A model generated the notes under the pieces. The model had not been told where the DNA came from and made no database searches. It saw nothing but the letters and a program-made list of their open reading frames with translations. Position numbers and translations under genes: made by a program. Below, piece after piece: positions 25,551-35,516 of a stretch of 64,000 nt of DNA. Source of the DNA: Pseudomonas chlororaphis (GTDB lineage Bacteria; Pseudomonadota; Gammaproteobacteria; Pseudomonadales; Pseudomonadaceae); the NCBI RefSeq assembly GCF_001921865.1, contig NZ_MSCT01000002.1, positions 248,001 to 312,000 of the forward strand, read 5' to 3'. Numbering within the stretch: position 1 is the stretch's first letter; each line of letters begins with the position of its first letter.

Positions 25551-27005
25551 ATGAAACTAATCGTTAAAGTTTTCCCGGAAATCACCATCAAGAGCCGCCC
25601 GGTACGGACGCGTTTCATCCGTCAGCTGGCCAAGAACATCCGTGCCGTGCTCCGCGATCTGGACCCGGCCGTGGTGGTCAATGGTGTGTGGGACAACCTC
25701 GAGCTGGAAACCGCGGTCACTGATGCCAAGGCCTTGAAGGACATGACCGAGCGCCTGAGCTGCATGCCGGGCATCGCGCATTTCCTGCAGGTCGACGAAT
25801 ACCCGCTGGGCGATTTCGACGACATCGTCGCCAAGTGCAAGCAGCACTTTGGCGAGGCCCTGGCGGGGAAAGTTTTCGCCGTGCGCTGCAAGCGCGCCGG
25901 CAAGCATGAATTCAGCTCCATGGACGTGGAGAAATACGTCGGCAGCCAACTGCGCCGGCAGTGCGGCGCCGCCGGGATTTCCCTGAAAGAGCCGGAAATA
26001 GAAGTGCGGATGGAAATTCGCGACCAGCGGTTGTTCGTGATCCACAACCAGCACAACAGCATCGGCGGTTACCCGCTGGGCGCCCTGGAACAGACCCTGG
26101 TACTGATGTCCGGCGGTTTCGATTCCACGGTAGCGGCCTACCAGATCATGCGCCGCGGCCTGATGGGCCACTTCTGCTTCTTCAACCTGGGCGGGCGCGC
26201 CCACGAATTGGGCGTGATGGAAGTCGCGCACTACATCTGGAAGAAGTACGGCAGCTCCCAGCGCGTGCTGTTCGTCAGCGTGCCGTTCGAGGAAGTGCTC
26301 GGGGAAATCCTCGGCAAAGTCGACGACAGTCATATGGGCGTCATTTTGAAGCGTATGATGTTGCGGGCCGCGTCGAGCATCGCCGACCGCCTGCACATCG
26401 ACGCGCTGGTCACCGGCGAAGCGATTTCCCAGGTGTCGAGCCAGACCCTGCCGAACCTCTCGGTCATCGACTGCGTCACCGACAAGCTGGTGTTGCGCCC
26501 GCTGATCGCCAGCCACAAGCAGGACATCATCGACCTGGCCAACGAAATCGGCACCGCCGATTTCGCCAAGCACATGCCGGAGTACTGCGGGATCATCTCG
26601 GTGAACCCCAAGACCCATGCCAAGCGCCATCGCGTGGAGCATGAAGAGAAAGAATTCGACATGGCGGTGCTCGAGCGTGCGATCGAGCGGGCCAAGCTGG
26701 TGCCGATCGATCGGGTGATCGATGAACTGGGCCAGGATTTGCAGATCGAAGAAGTCGGCGAAGCGCTGGCCGGTCAGATCATCGTCGACATCCGCCATCC
26801 GGATGCCCAGGAAGACGACCCGCTCGAGCTTGCTGGCATCGAAGTAAAGGCGTTGCCGTTCTATGCATTGAACGCACGCTTCAAGGAACTGGACCCTACG
26901 CGCCAGTACCTGCTGTATTGCGACAAAGGCGTCATGAGTCGCCTGCATGCTCACCATCTGCTCAGTGAGGGACATGCCAATGTGCGCGTTTATAGACCGA
27001 GCTAA
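25551..27005 (+). CDS. thiI: ThiI, tRNA 4-thiouridine synthetase with rhodanese domain
   Basis: 484 residues from ATG 25551, giving the family N-terminus [15 protein letters not shown]. Domains: N-terminal ferredoxin-like and THUMP (to about 170), PP-loop ATPase with [11 protein letters not shown], and C-terminal rhodanese domain with persulfide Cys in [11 protein letters not shown] further conserved Cys is in [12 protein letters not shown]. It thiolates U8 of tRNA and can supply sulfur for thiamine. Full length with rhodanese, the gammaproteobacterial form. Followed by typA 139 bp downstream. Confidence 0.97.
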   Translation: MKLIVKVFPEITIKSRPVRTRFIRQLAKNIRAVLRDLDPAVVVNGVWDNLELETAVTDAKALKDMTERLSCMPGIAHFLQVDEYPLGDFDDIVAKCKQHFGEALAGKVFAVRCKRAGKHEFSSMDVEKYVGSQLRRQCGAAGISLKEPEIEVRMEIRDQRLFVIHNQHNSIGGYPLGALEQTLVLMSGGFDSTVAAYQIMRRGLMGHFCFFNLGGRAHELGVMEVAHYIWKKYGSSQRVLFVSVPFEEVLGEILGKVDDSHMGVILKRMMLRAASSIADRLHIDALVTGEAISQVSSQTLPNLSVIDCVTDKLVLRPLIASHKQDIIDLANEIGTADFAKHMPEYCGIISVNPKTHAKRHRVEHEEKEFDMAVLERAIERAKLVPIDRVIDELGQDLQIEEVGEALAGQIIVDIRHPDAQEDDPLELAGIEVKALPFYALNARFKELDPTRQYLLYCDKGVMSRLHAHHLLSEGHANVRVYRPS

Positions 27006-27144
27006 GTGCCCGGGGCTGTTTGCCTGTGGCTTGCGTCACCGGCCCCCCGACGACGCCGTCAAGCTGTAACGGCAAAGCCTGACTCTATTGTTAATCGCTG
27101 CCAAAACCTGTCAGCACACCGAATCCTCTGATCGAGATACACAA

Positions 27145-28965
27145 GTGATCGAAAATCTACGCAACATCGCCATCATTGCCCACGTTGACCACGGTAAAAC
27201 CACCCTGGTAGACAAACTCCTGCGTCAATCCGGCACCCTGGAGCGCAACGAGCTCAACGACGAGCGCGTGATGGACTCCAACGACCAGGAAAAAGAGCGC
27301 GGTATTACCATCCTGGCGAAAAACACCGCCATCAACTGGAACGGCTACCACATCAACATCGTGGACACCCCGGGCCACGCCGACTTCGGCGGTGAAGTAG
27401 AGCGCGTAATGTCCATGGTCGACTCCGTGCTGCTGCTGGTCGACGCTCAAGACGGCCCTATGCCGCAAACCCGTTTCGTGACCAAGAAGGCTTTCGAAGC
27501 CGGCCTGCGTCCGATCGTGGTGATCAACAAGGTCGACCGTCCGGGCGCGCGTCCTGACTGGGTTCTGGACCAGATCTTCGACCTGTTCGACAACCTGGGC
27601 GCCACCGAAGAACAGCTGGACTTCAAAGTCGTCTACGCCTCGGCCCTGAACGGTATTGCCGGTCTGGACCACACCGAGATGGCCGAAGACATGACCCCGC
27701 TGTACCAGTCGATCGTCGACAACGTTCCGGCTCCGGCCGTTGACCGTGACGGTTCGTTCCAGATGCAGATCTCCGCTCTGGACTACAACAGCTTCCTGGG
27801 TGTGATCGGCGTTGGCCGTATTGCTCGCGGTCGCGTCAAACCGAACACTCCGGTCGTCGCCATCGACACCGAAGGCAAGAAGCGCAACGGCCGTATCCTG
27901 AAGCTGATGGGCCACCACGGCCTGCACCGTGTGGACGTTGAAGAAGCCGCTGCCGGCGACATCGTCTGCATCAGCGGTTTCGACGAGCTGTTCATCTCCG
28001 ACACCCTGTGCGACCCGACCGCTGTCGAAGCGATGAAGCCGCTGACCGTCGACGAGCCAACCGTTTCCATGACCTTCCAGGTCAACGACTCGCCATTCTG
28101 CGGTAAAGAAGGCAAGTTCGTGACCAGCCGTAACATCAAGGAACGCCTGGACAAAGAGCTGCTGTACAACGTTGCACTGCGCGTTGAAGAAGGCGACTCG
28201 GCTGACAAGTTCAAGGTTTCCGGCCGTGGTGAGCTGCACCTCTCGGTTCTGATCGAAACCATGCGTCGCGAAGGCTTCGAAATGGGCGTTGGCCGTCCTG
28301 AAGTGATCATCCGTGAAGTCGACGGCGTGAAGCAGGAACCGTTCGAGAACGTCACCATCGACATCCCTGAAGAATCCCAGGGCAAGGTCATGGAAGAAAT
28401 GGGCCTGCGTAAGGGCGACCTGAGCAACATGGTGCCGGATGGCAAGGGCCGTGTACGCCTGGAATACAACATTCCAGCCCGTGGTCTGATCGGTTTCCGT
28501 AACCAGTTCCTGACCCTGACCAACGGTGCGGGCATCCTGACCTCGATCTTCGATCGTTACGCTCCGATGAAGTCCGGCCACATGTCCGGCCGTCAGAACG
28601 GCGTACTGGTTTCGGTAGAAACCGGCAAGGCCCTGACCTACTCCCTGGAAACCCTGCAGGCGCGCGGCAAGCTGTTCGTCGAGCACGGCCAGGAGATCTA
28701 CAACGGTCAGATCGTCGGCCTGAACAGCCGCGACAACGACCTGGGCGTGAACCCAACCAAAGGCAAGAAGCTCGACAACATGCGTGCTTCGGGCAAGGAC
28801 GAAACCATCGCCCTGGTTCCGCCGGTTCGTTTCACCCTGGAACAGGCTCTGGAATTCATCCAGGACGATGAATTGTGTGAAGTGACTCCAAAGTCGATTC
28901 GCCTGCGTAAAAAGATTCTTGACGAAGGCGAGCGTACCCGCGCTGCCAAGAAAGCCAAGAACTGA
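27145..28965 (+). CDS. typA: TypA/BipA ribosome-associated translational GTPase
   Basis: 606 residues from GTG 27145, which gives the family N-terminus (M)[19 protein letters not shown]; an upstream ATG in frame adds 19 non-conserved residues. GTPase motifs: AHVDHGKTT (G1), GITI (G2), [11 protein letters not shown] (G3), NKVDRPGA (G4). EF-G-like domains follow and a C-terminal domain specific to BipA. It assists 50S ribosome assembly and stress or low-temperature growth. A strong terminator follows. Confidence 0.97.
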   Translation: MIENLRNIAIIAHVDHGKTTLVDKLLRQSGTLERNELNDERVMDSNDQEKERGITILAKNTAINWNGYHINIVDTPGHADFGGEVERVMSMVDSVLLLVDAQDGPMPQTRFVTKKAFEAGLRPIVVINKVDRPGARPDWVLDQIFDLFDNLGATEEQLDFKVVYASALNGIAGLDHTEMAEDMTPLYQSIVDNVPAPAVDRDGSFQMQISALDYNSFLGVIGVGRIARGRVKPNTPVVAIDTEGKKRNGRILKLMGHHGLHRVDVEEAAAGDIVCISGFDELFISDTLCDPTAVEAMKPLTVDEPTVSMTFQVNDSPFCGKEGKFVTSRNIKERLDKELLYNVALRVEEGDSADKFKVSGRGELHLSVLIETMRREGFEMGVGRPEVIIREVDGVKQEPFENVTIDIPEESQGKVMEEMGLRKGDLSNMVPDGKGRVRLEYNIPARGLIGFRNQFLTLTNGAGILTSIFDRYAPMKSGHMSGRQNGVLVSVETGKALTYSLETLQARGKLFVEHGQEIYNGQIVGLNSRDNDLGVNPTKGKKLDNMRASGKDETIALVPPVRFTLEQALEFIQDDELCEVTPKSIRLRKKILDEGERTRAAKKAKN

Positions 28966-28987
28966 TCGTTAGTTCAGGCTGAATAAA

Positions 28988-29023
28988 AACGCCCCCGGTC
29001 GAAAGGCCGGGGGCGTTTTTTTT
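28988..29023 (+). terminator. Rho-independent terminator of typA
   Basis: AACGCCCCCGGTC, GAAA tetraloop, GGCCGGGGGCGTT followed by a run of T, 22 bp after the stop. Confidence 0.96.
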
Positions 29024-29061
29024 GATCCGCGAAAAAGATGCTGCCCGCTGCTGCCTGCTCT

Positions 29062-29206
29062 TGTAGCCGCTGCCGAGCCTGCGAGGCTGCGCTCGGCTGC
29101 AAGGCAGCCGTAAAACCATGCGACGCAGTACATCTGAACCACGCTGGTGGCCGTATTGCGACTGCTACGCAGTCGATCGCAGCCTCGTGCCTCGGCAGCG
29201 GCTACA
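29062..29206. repeat. Paired REP element, long spacer, TGTAGCCGCTGCCG family
   Basis: TGTAGCCGCTGCCGAGCCTG at the left and its inverted partner ending CTCGGCAGCGGCTACA at the right, between the convergent typA and YkgJ genes. The spacer of about 100 bp contains a further degenerate hairpin. Confidence 0.8.
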
Positions 29207-29237
29207 GGGTAACGGGGCTAAAGGTACAGGTCGCGGA

Positions 29238-29678
29238 TCAGAAGCGTTCCAGCGTCCGGCTGCTGGTATTGGTCTGGCGTTCCTGGGGCTTGGGCTTGTA
29301 CGCGCAATAGCCCGGGCGCGGGCCGATCTTCGGGTGGTTGCGGCAGGTATCCGGGCGCTTGTCATAAATGGTGCACAGGCGGCTCTTACGATCCAGATAC
29401 AGGCAGTCGTTGTTGCTCATGCGCTGCAGGGTGAAGATTTCGGACTTCTGGTTGTAGCGCTCGACGATGCCTTCCTTCTGCAGGCGCTTGGCGATGTTCT
29501 TCGCCGGCTCGCCGCGCTCGAATTCGTCGACGATACCGATGCGGATCAGATCCTTGATCTTGACCTCCACCGGCAGGGTGCAGCAGCTGGACATGCAGGA
29601 ACCGCACATGGGCGCGGAATACTTGGCCCAGGTATCGAGTCGGTCGATTTCCGCGGCGGCGATCAGGTTGGACTTCAT
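29238..29678 (-). CDS. YkgJ family cysteine-cluster protein
   Basis: 146 residues with the cysteine pattern of the YkgJ/CxxCxxCC zinc/iron-chelating family: CGSCMSSCC near residue 25, CLYLDRKSRLCTIYDKRPDTCRNHP near 92-115, and a last Cys in PGYCAYKP. Metal binding is expected; the biochemical role of the family is not established. The Ser/Arg-rich tail looks disordered. It converges on typA and is transcribed away from glgP. Confidence 0.85.
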   Translation of the reverse strand: MKSNLIAAAEIDRLDTWAKYSAPMCGSCMSSCCTLPVEVKIKDLIRIGIVDEFERGEPAKNIAKRLQKEGIVERYNQKSEIFTLQRMSNNDCLYLDRKSRLCTIYDKRPDTCRNHPKIGPRPGYCAYKPKPQERQTNTSSRTLERF

Positions 29679-29946
29679 CAGGCTTGTTTCCAGCGTGTGT
29701 ATCAGGGCGCGCGATCATACCGGTACTGGTGGATTTTTGAACAACCATTTAACGGAATTTACGCCTGCCCGGGGGGAGCGCGAGGGTCGGCACGGCATCT
29801 GCATCATTTTTGCCAGCTGCCGCGGGAGACACTGCCTCTGTTCGGGCAATTGCAAGACGCGCCGAACCTGCGCCTTTGGCTCCTGTCAGACCGACTAGGC
29901 TCAGACAATTCCCTGTTCACTGTCTATCTCGCTCGAGGTCGTATTC

Positions 29947-32397
29947 ATGACTCAGGAACTGCAGGTTCGTGACGCTGAGGTGGCCGCTTTTCGCGACGCC
30001 GTCCTGACCAAGCTCACCTACGCGGTGGGCAAGGACCCGGACCACGCCTTCGACCATGACTGGTTCGAAGCCATCGCCCTGGCGGCGCGCGATCACATGG
30101 TCGAGCACTGGATGGACCATACGCGGCAGATCTACCGCAAAGGCCAGAAACGCGTTTATTACCTTTCCCTGGAGTTCCTCATCGGCCGCCTGCTCTACGA
30201 CAGCCTGAGCAACCTCGGGCTGTTGGATGTGGCGCGCGATGCGCTGAGCGAACTCGGCGTCGACCTGGAGCGCATCCGCCTGCTGGAGCCGGATGCGGCC
30301 CTGGGCAACGGCGGTCTCGGGCGCCTGGCGGCGTGCTTCATGGAAAGCATGTCGACCCTGGGCATCGCCGGCCACGGCTACGGCATTCGTTACGAGCACG
30401 GTTTGTTCCGCCAGGCCATAGTCGATGGCTGGCAGCAGGAACAGACCGAACACTGGCTGGACTTCGGCAACCCCTGGGAGTTCGAGCGCCCGGAGGTGAT
30501 CTACTCGATCGGCTTCGGCGGCAGCGTCGACACCGTCGTCGACGAGGCCGGCCACGCCCGGCAGGTCTGGTGGCCGGCGGAAACCGTGCGCGCGGTGGCC
30601 TACGACACCCCGGTGGTCGGCTGGCGCGGCGCCAGCGTCAACACCCTGCGGCTGTGGCGGGCGCGGGCCATGGAAGACCTGCACCTGGAGCGCTTCAACG
30701 CCGGCGACCACCTGGGCGCGGTGGCCGAGGTGGCGCGGGCCGAGAGCATCTCCCGGGTGCTTTACCCGGCGGACAGCACCGAAGCGGGGCAGGAACTGCG
30801 CCTGCGCCAGGAGTACTTCTTCGTTTCCGCCTCGTTGCAGGATTTGTTGCGCCGGCACAAGAACATGCACGACTCGGTGCTCAGCCTGGGCGAGCATGCG
30901 GCGATCCAGCTCAACGACACCCACCCGTCGATCGCCGTGGCCGAGCTGATGCGCCAACTGGTGGACCTGCACGGCATCGCCTGGGAAGCGGCCTGGCAGA
31001 TCACCGTCGAGACCCTGGCCTACACCAACCACACGCTGCTGCCCGAGGCCCTGGAAACCTGGCCGGTGGGCCTGATGGAGCGCATGCTGCCGCGGCACAT
31101 GCAGATCATTTACCTGATCAACGCCCAGCACATCGATTCGCTGCGGGCCAAGGGCATCCATGACTTCGACGTGCTGCGCGCGGTGTCGCTGATCGAGGAA
31201 GACAACGGCCGCCGCGTACGCATGGGCAACCTGGCGTTTCTCGGTTCCCACAGCGTCAACGGCGTCTCCGGGTTGCATACCCAGCTGATGCGCAGCACGG
31301 TGTTCTCCGAGTTGCACAAGCTGTACCCGGAACGGATCAACAACAAGACCAACGGCATCACCTTCCGCCGCTGGCTGTACCAGGCCAACCCCAAGCTTAC
31401 GGAAATGATGGTCGATGCCGTGGGCCCGGCGCTGCTGGATAACCCCGAGGAGCTGCTGCTCAAGCTCGAGCCCTTCGCCGAAAAGCCGGCCTTCCGCAAG
31501 CAGTTCGCCGAGCAGCGCCTGCACAGCAAGCGGGCGCTGGCGGCGTTGATCCACGAGCGCCTGGGGATCGCGATCAACCCGGCGGCGCTGTTCGACGTGC
31601 AGGTCAAGCGGATCCACGAATACAAGCGCCAGTTGCTCAACCTGATGCACACCGTGGCGCTGTACCAGGCGATCCGCGCCGAGCCGGAAACCGACTGGGT
31701 GCCGCGGGTGAAGATCTTCGCCGGCAAGGCCGCGGCCAGTTATCACCAGGCCAAGCTGATCATCAAGCTGAGCAACGACATCGCCCGCACCGTGAACAAC
31801 GACCCGACCGTGCGCGGCTTGCTCAAGGTGGTGTTCCTGCCCAACTACAACGTCAGCCTGGCCGAAAGCATCATTCCGGCGGCCGACCTGTCGGAGCAGA
31901 TCTCCACCGCCGGCTTCGAGGCATCCGGCACCAGCAACATGAAGTTCGGCCTCAACGGCGCCTTGACCATCGGCACCCTGGACGGCGCCAACGTCGAGAT
32001 GTGCGAACGGGTCGGCGCCGATCACATGTTCATCTTCGGCCTCAGCGCCCAGCAGGTGGAGGCGCGCAAACGCAACGGCGAGTTCAGTGCCGTGCCGGAT
32101 ATTGCCGCCTCCCACCGCCTCAACGATGTGTTGCAGGCGATTCGCGGCGGGGTGTTCTCGCCGGACGATCCGGCTCGCTACACCGGGCTGGTGGACTCGC
32201 TGGTCGACTACGACCGTTTCCATGTGTGTGCCGACTTCGATTCCTACTGGGCCGCCCAACTGCATGTCGAAGAGCGCTGGCGCGACAGCCAGCAATGGTG
32301 GCGCTCGGCGGTGCTCAACAGCGCGCGCATGGGCTGGTTCTCGTCGGACCGGACCATTCGCGAGTACGCCACGCAGATCTGGAAGGCTCTGGAATAG
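29947..32397 (+). CDS. glgP: Glycogen/starch/maltodextrin phosphorylase
   Basis: 816 residues, usual length. Releases glucose-1-phosphate from alpha-1,4-glucans. GT35 motifs: ALGNGGLGRLAACFMESMST, QLNDTHPSIAVAELMR, NGITFRRWLYQANP, and the pyridoxal-phosphate Lys in SGTSNMKFGLNGALTIG. Monocistronic by position: 270 bp upstream carry no gene and 207 bp separate it from fbp, with REP-like remains in between (around 32450-32475). No other glycogen gene is in the window. Confidence 0.97.
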   Translation: MTQELQVRDAEVAAFRDAVLTKLTYAVGKDPDHAFDHDWFEAIALAARDHMVEHWMDHTRQIYRKGQKRVYYLSLEFLIGRLLYDSLSNLGLLDVARDALSELGVDLERIRLLEPDAALGNGGLGRLAACFMESMSTLGIAGHGYGIRYEHGLFRQAIVDGWQQEQTEHWLDFGNPWEFERPEVIYSIGFGGSVDTVVDEAGHARQVWWPAETVRAVAYDTPVVGWRGASVNTLRLWRARAMEDLHLERFNAGDHLGAVAEVARAESISRVLYPADSTEAGQELRLRQEYFFVSASLQDLLRRHKNMHDSVLSLGEHAAIQLNDTHPSIAVAELMRQLVDLHGIAWEAAWQITVETLAYTNHTLLPEALETWPVGLMERMLPRHMQIIYLINAQHIDSLRAKGIHDFDVLRAVSLIEEDNGRRVRMGNLAFLGSHSVNGVSGLHTQLMRSTVFSELHKLYPERINNKTNGITFRRWLYQANPKLTEMMVDAVGPALLDNPEELLLKLEPFAEKPAFRKQFAEQRLHSKRALAALIHERLGIAINPAALFDVQVKRIHEYKRQLLNLMHTVALYQAIRAEPETDWVPRVKIFAGKAAASYHQAKLIIKLSNDIARTVNNDPTVRGLLKVVFLPNYNVSLAESIIPAADLSEQISTAGFEASGTSNMKFGLNGALTIGTLDGANVEMCERVGADHMFIFGLSAQQVEARKRNGEFSAVPDIAASHRLNDVLQAIRGGVFSPDDPARYTGLVDSLVDYDRFHVCADFDSYWAAQLHVEERWRDSQQWWRSAVLNSARMGWFSSDRTIREYATQIWKALE

Positions 32398-32604
32398 GCG
32401 CTGCGTCGGCCGCCGGATTGCGCCCGGGCGCCTTTTGGCGCGGGCGCCGGCAACCGTCGGCGACGGCTACAGGTCGGATTTCGGGCTACGCTCAATCGCG
32501 CGCATGAACTCTGTGTGGCGGATCTCGTCTCATAGGAGGAAATGCGCCCCGACTCGCGTTAAACTGCGCGGGTTTTTCCGCCCCCCATTCCTCCGGAGCC
32601 TTCC

Positions 32605-33615
32605 ATGTCCCGCGTTACCCTGAGTCGCTATTTGATTGAGCAGACCCGCAGCAACAACACTCCTGCCGATCTGCGCTTCCTGATCGAAGTGGTGGCGCGT
32701 GCTTGCAAGGAGATCAGCCATGCCGTGTCCAAAGGCGCCCTGGGTGGCGTGCTGGGCAGCATGGGTACTGAAAACGTCCAAGGCGAAGTGCAGAAGAAGC
32801 TCGACGTGATCTCCAACGAGATCCTGCTCGAAGCCAATGAATGGGGCGGCCACCTGGCCGGCATGGCGTCCGAGGAAATGGACAATGCCTACCAGATCCC
32901 GGGCAAATACCCGAAAGGCGCCTACCTGCTGGTGTTCGACCCGCTGGACGGTTCGTCGAACATCGATATCAACGCGCCGGTCGGCACCATCTTCTCGGTG
33001 CTGCGTTGCCCCAACGAACACCTGAGCCAGAACGAAGCCCTGAACGAAAAGGCCTTCCTGCAGCCGGGCACCCAGCAGGTCGCCGCCGGCTACGCCATCT
33101 ACGGCCCGCAGACCATGCTGGTGCTGACCCTGGGCCACGGCGTCAAGGGCTTCACCCTGGACCGTGAAATGGGCAGCTTCGTGCTGACCCACGAAGACAT
33201 CAAGATCCCGGAGTCCACCCAGGAATTCGCGATCAACATGTCCAACCAGCGTCACTGGGAAGCGCCGGTACAGCGTTATGTCGGCGAACTGCTGACGGGC
33301 GAAGAAGGTCCGCTGAAAAAGAACTACAACATGCGCTGGGTCGCCGCGATGGTGGCCGACGTGCACCGCATCCTGACCCGTGGCGGCTTGTTCATGTACC
33401 CGCGCGACAGCCGCGAGCCGGAGAAACCGGGCAAGCTGCGCCTGATGTACGAAGCCAACCCGATGTCGTTCCTGGTCGAGCAGGCTGGCGGGGCGTCCAC
33501 CGACGGTCACCAGCGCATTCTCGACATCAAGCCTGACGGCCTGCACCAGCGTGTCGCGGTGTTCCTCGGCTCGAAGGAAGAAGTCGCTCGCGTTACCGCC
33601 TACCACAAGGAATAA
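32605..33615 (+). CDS. fbp: Fructose-1,6-bisphosphatase class I
   Basis: 336 residues. Gluconeogenic enzyme. Metal-binding [18 protein letters not shown] is the class I signature; the phosphate-binding YVGELLTG and the loop [34 protein letters not shown] are also present. CCGGAG 8 bp upstream of the ATG. The next gene begins 4 bp after the stop. Confidence 0.98.
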   Translation: MSRVTLSRYLIEQTRSNNTPADLRFLIEVVARACKEISHAVSKGALGGVLGSMGTENVQGEVQKKLDVISNEILLEANEWGGHLAGMASEEMDNAYQIPGKYPKGAYLLVFDPLDGSSNIDINAPVGTIFSVLRCPNEHLSQNEALNEKAFLQPGTQQVAAGYAIYGPQTMLVLTLGHGVKGFTLDREMGSFVLTHEDIKIPESTQEFAINMSNQRHWEAPVQRYVGELLTGEEGPLKKNYNMRWVAAMVADVHRILTRGGLFMYPRDSREPEKPGKLRLMYEANPMSFLVEQAGGASTDGHQRILDIKPDGLHQRVAVFLGSKEEVARVTAYHKE

Positions 33616-33619
33616 ACCC

Positions 33620-34222
33620 ATGGTCGCGCCCTGGCAGCCCTTGCTCGACTGGTGGTTCGGCTCTGCCGAGAAACCCGCGGACATCGCGGCTGAAAAGGGC
33701 GGGCTGTGGTTCGGCAAGCGCGACAGCCAGGACCTCGAAGCGCGCGAGCGTTTCGGGGCGCTGGTGGAGCAGGCGCTGGCCGGAGGTTTGACCGAGTGGG
33801 CGCAACGCCCGCAAGGCTGGCTGGCCCTGGTGCTGTTGCTCGACCAACTGCCGCGCATGCTCTACCGCGAAACCCCCAAGAGCTTTTCCGGCGACCTGCG
33901 CGCCCAGGCGCTGGTGGCCCAGGGCATCGCCGCGGATTTCGACCGGCAACTGTCGCCCATGCAGCGCAGCTTCATCTACCTGGTGTTCGAGCATTGCGAG
34001 AATCTGGCGGTGCAGAACGAAGCCGTCTCCAGGTTCGTGGCCTTGCACGACGAACAACCGCAGGAAGACCAGCCAGTGTTCGCCGACCAGCTGGACTACG
34101 CCGAACGGCACCAGAAAGTGATTGCCCGCTTCGGGCGTTTCCCCCATCGCAACCGGATCCTGGGGCGCGAATCGACGCCGGAAGAATTGGCGTTCCTGCG
34201 CGAGCCGGGTTCCAGCTTCTAG
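33620..34222 (+). CDS. DUF924 family protein
   Basis: 200 residues from ATG 33620, 4 bp after the fbp stop, so co-expressed with it. The family is all-helical (TPR-like). Family blocks seen: LDWWFGSAEKP, GWLALVLLLDQLPRMLYR, LSPMQRSFIYLVFEHCENLAVQN, and the C-terminal RFGRFPHRNRILGRESTPEELAFL. Function unknown. No signal peptide. Confidence 0.88.
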   Translation: MVAPWQPLLDWWFGSAEKPADIAAEKGGLWFGKRDSQDLEARERFGALVEQALAGGLTEWAQRPQGWLALVLLLDQLPRMLYRETPKSFSGDLRAQALVAQGIAADFDRQLSPMQRSFIYLVFEHCENLAVQNEAVSRFVALHDEQPQEDQPVFADQLDYAERHQKVIARFGRFPHRNRILGRESTPEELAFLREPGSSF

Positions 34223-34563
34223 TCTTTCTGCGTTCTGCAAACCGCTATCGCGAGCAATCGGGCGTCGACCCCGAGAGTATCTGCCGGTAGTGGCCTGTCT
34301 CTAGTGCCAGCGAGGGGTCGTCAATTTGCCACATCAGCGGCATTTGCTCTGGGTTTATGTCGACTGGCCATTACTGAAAATTGGCCCCGCCGCAGCCTGG
34401 CCGACGAAATGCCGTTTGCCGTCGCAAAGTGGTTGATTCCGGAGGAAATGCTGGGCGTCGCCTGACAATAAATAGCCGCCGGGGTGGGGAACCAGATGGG
34501 GCTTTTCTCTTCTAAGCTTCTGGTTGGCAGCATGCCATCCCCCGTCCGCCCAGGAGTTTCACC
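34223..34563 (+). other. Gap with an orphan open frame, possible gene remnant
   Basis: No gene with a start codon and ribosome binding site is visible. One plus-strand frame is open from about 34256 to the stop at 34465 and reads with protein-like composition (for example FALGLCRLAITENWPRRS then EMPFAVAKWLIPEEMLGVA) but has no ATG; I do not recognise it. It may be the 3' end of a decayed gene. Base composition is less GC-rich than the flanking genes. The last 100 bp hold the leader of the lipoprotein gene (AGGAG before its ATG). Confidence 0.3.
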
Positions 34564-34818
34564 ATGTCCCTGCGTTCTCTCGCTCTGTTGTCGTTCTGCG
34601 TGCTGTTGGCTGCATGCAGCAAGGTCAATCAGGAAAACTATTCCAAGCTGTCCGCCGGCATGCCCAAGGCCGAGGTTGAAAACCTGTTGGGCAAACCGAC
34701 CGACTGCTCCGGCGCGCTGGGCATGTCCAGTTGCACCTGGGGCGACAAGAACAGCTTTATCAGCGTGCAGTACGCCGGCGACAAAGTGCTGATGTTTTCC
34801 GGGCAAGGCCTGAAGTAA
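34564..34818 (+). CDS. Small lipoprotein, BamE/SmpA-like fold possible
   Basis: 84 residues. Lipobox LLAACS with the modified Cys near residue 19, followed by Ser at +2, so probably outer-membrane sorted. The mature part NYSKLSAGMPKAEVENLLGKPTDC resembles the start of BamE/SmpA-like domains, and two further Cys (TDCSGALGMSSCTW) could form a disulfide. AGGAG precedes the ATG. Function unknown; 37 bp upstream of the lipocalin gene and perhaps co-transcribed. Confidence 0.8.
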   Translation: MSLRSLALLSFCVLLAACSKVNQENYSKLSAGMPKAEVENLLGKPTDCSGALGMSSCTWGDKNSFISVQYAGDKVLMFSGQGLK

Positions 34819-34855
34819 AAGAAAACCGGGGCCATGGGCCCGCGGGAGAAAAATA

Positions 34856-35425
34856 ATGATGCGTTTGGTAGTCACTCTTCTGGCCGGCCTGTTGTTGGCC
34901 GGCTGCGCCACGTCCCGGGACGATTCGCTGGCACCCAAGACCGTTAACCACGTCGATCTCAAGCGTTACCAAGGAACCTGGTACGAGTTGGCGCGTTTAC
35001 CGATGTATTTCCAGCGCAATTGCGCCCAGTCCGAAGCCCGCTACACCCTGTTGCCCGAAGGCAATATGGCGGTACTCAACCGCTGCCTGACGGCCGGCTG
35101 GCAATGGGAAGAAGTACGGGGTACGGCAACGCCGCAAGCACCGGATAAAACCGACAAGCTGTGGGTCGAGTTCGATACCTGGTTTTCCCGGCTGATACCG
35201 GGCTTGGCCAAGGGCGATTACTGGGTGCTGTACGTGAGCGACGACTACAAGACCGCGATTGTCGGCAACCCGGATCGTCGTTACCTGTGGCTGTTGTCGC
35301 GCCGGCCGAACGTCAGCGAGGCAGTGCGCGAGGACCTGCTGAGCCGGGCGCGCCAGCAGGGCTACGACACCACCCGCCTGATCTGGCGCGTGTCGGACAA
35401 GGCGATGGCCAAGACCTCGAAATGA
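34856..35425 (+). CDS. blc: Bacterial lipocalin (Blc), outer-membrane lipoprotein
   Basis: 189 residues; two adjacent ATG codons can serve as start. Lipobox LLAGCATS, with the Cys near residue 17. Lipocalin signature DLKRYQGTWYELARLPMYFQ with the invariant GxW, and later motifs YWVLYVSDDYKTAIVGNPDRRYLWLLSR. Binds lysophospholipids or other lipids in the envelope. It follows another lipoprotein gene. Confidence 0.93.
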   Translation: MMRLVVTLLAGLLLAGCATSRDDSLAPKTVNHVDLKRYQGTWYELARLPMYFQRNCAQSEARYTLLPEGNMAVLNRCLTAGWQWEEVRGTATPQAPDKTDKLWVEFDTWFSRLIPGLAKGDYWVLYVSDDYKTAIVGNPDRRYLWLLSRRPNVSEAVREDLLSRARQQGYDTTRLIWRVSDKAMAKTSK

Positions 35426-35439
35426 GTCTGGCCTTTGCC

Positions 35440-35505
35440 TGTAGGAGCCAGCTTGCTGGCGATGGCGTCCGCGAGATCGCTATCGCCAGCAGGCTGGCTC
35501 CTACA
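35440..35505. repeat. Paired REP-type element, GTAGGAGCCAGC family
   Basis: TGTAGGAGCCAGCTTGCTGG and its inverted partner (CCAGCAGGCTGGCTCCTACA) between the convergent blc and hutF genes. Confidence 0.85.
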
Positions 35506-35516
35506 AGGGATGGGGT

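Noticed and set aside
29917..32295. A 792-residue minus-strand frame opposite glgP
   Set aside because: A shadow frame of high-GC coding DNA: His/Gln/Val/Leu-rich composition, no family motif, no ribosome binding site. The same holds for long antisense frames opposite hutI, hutH, glnA, typA, opgH and the ABC genes.
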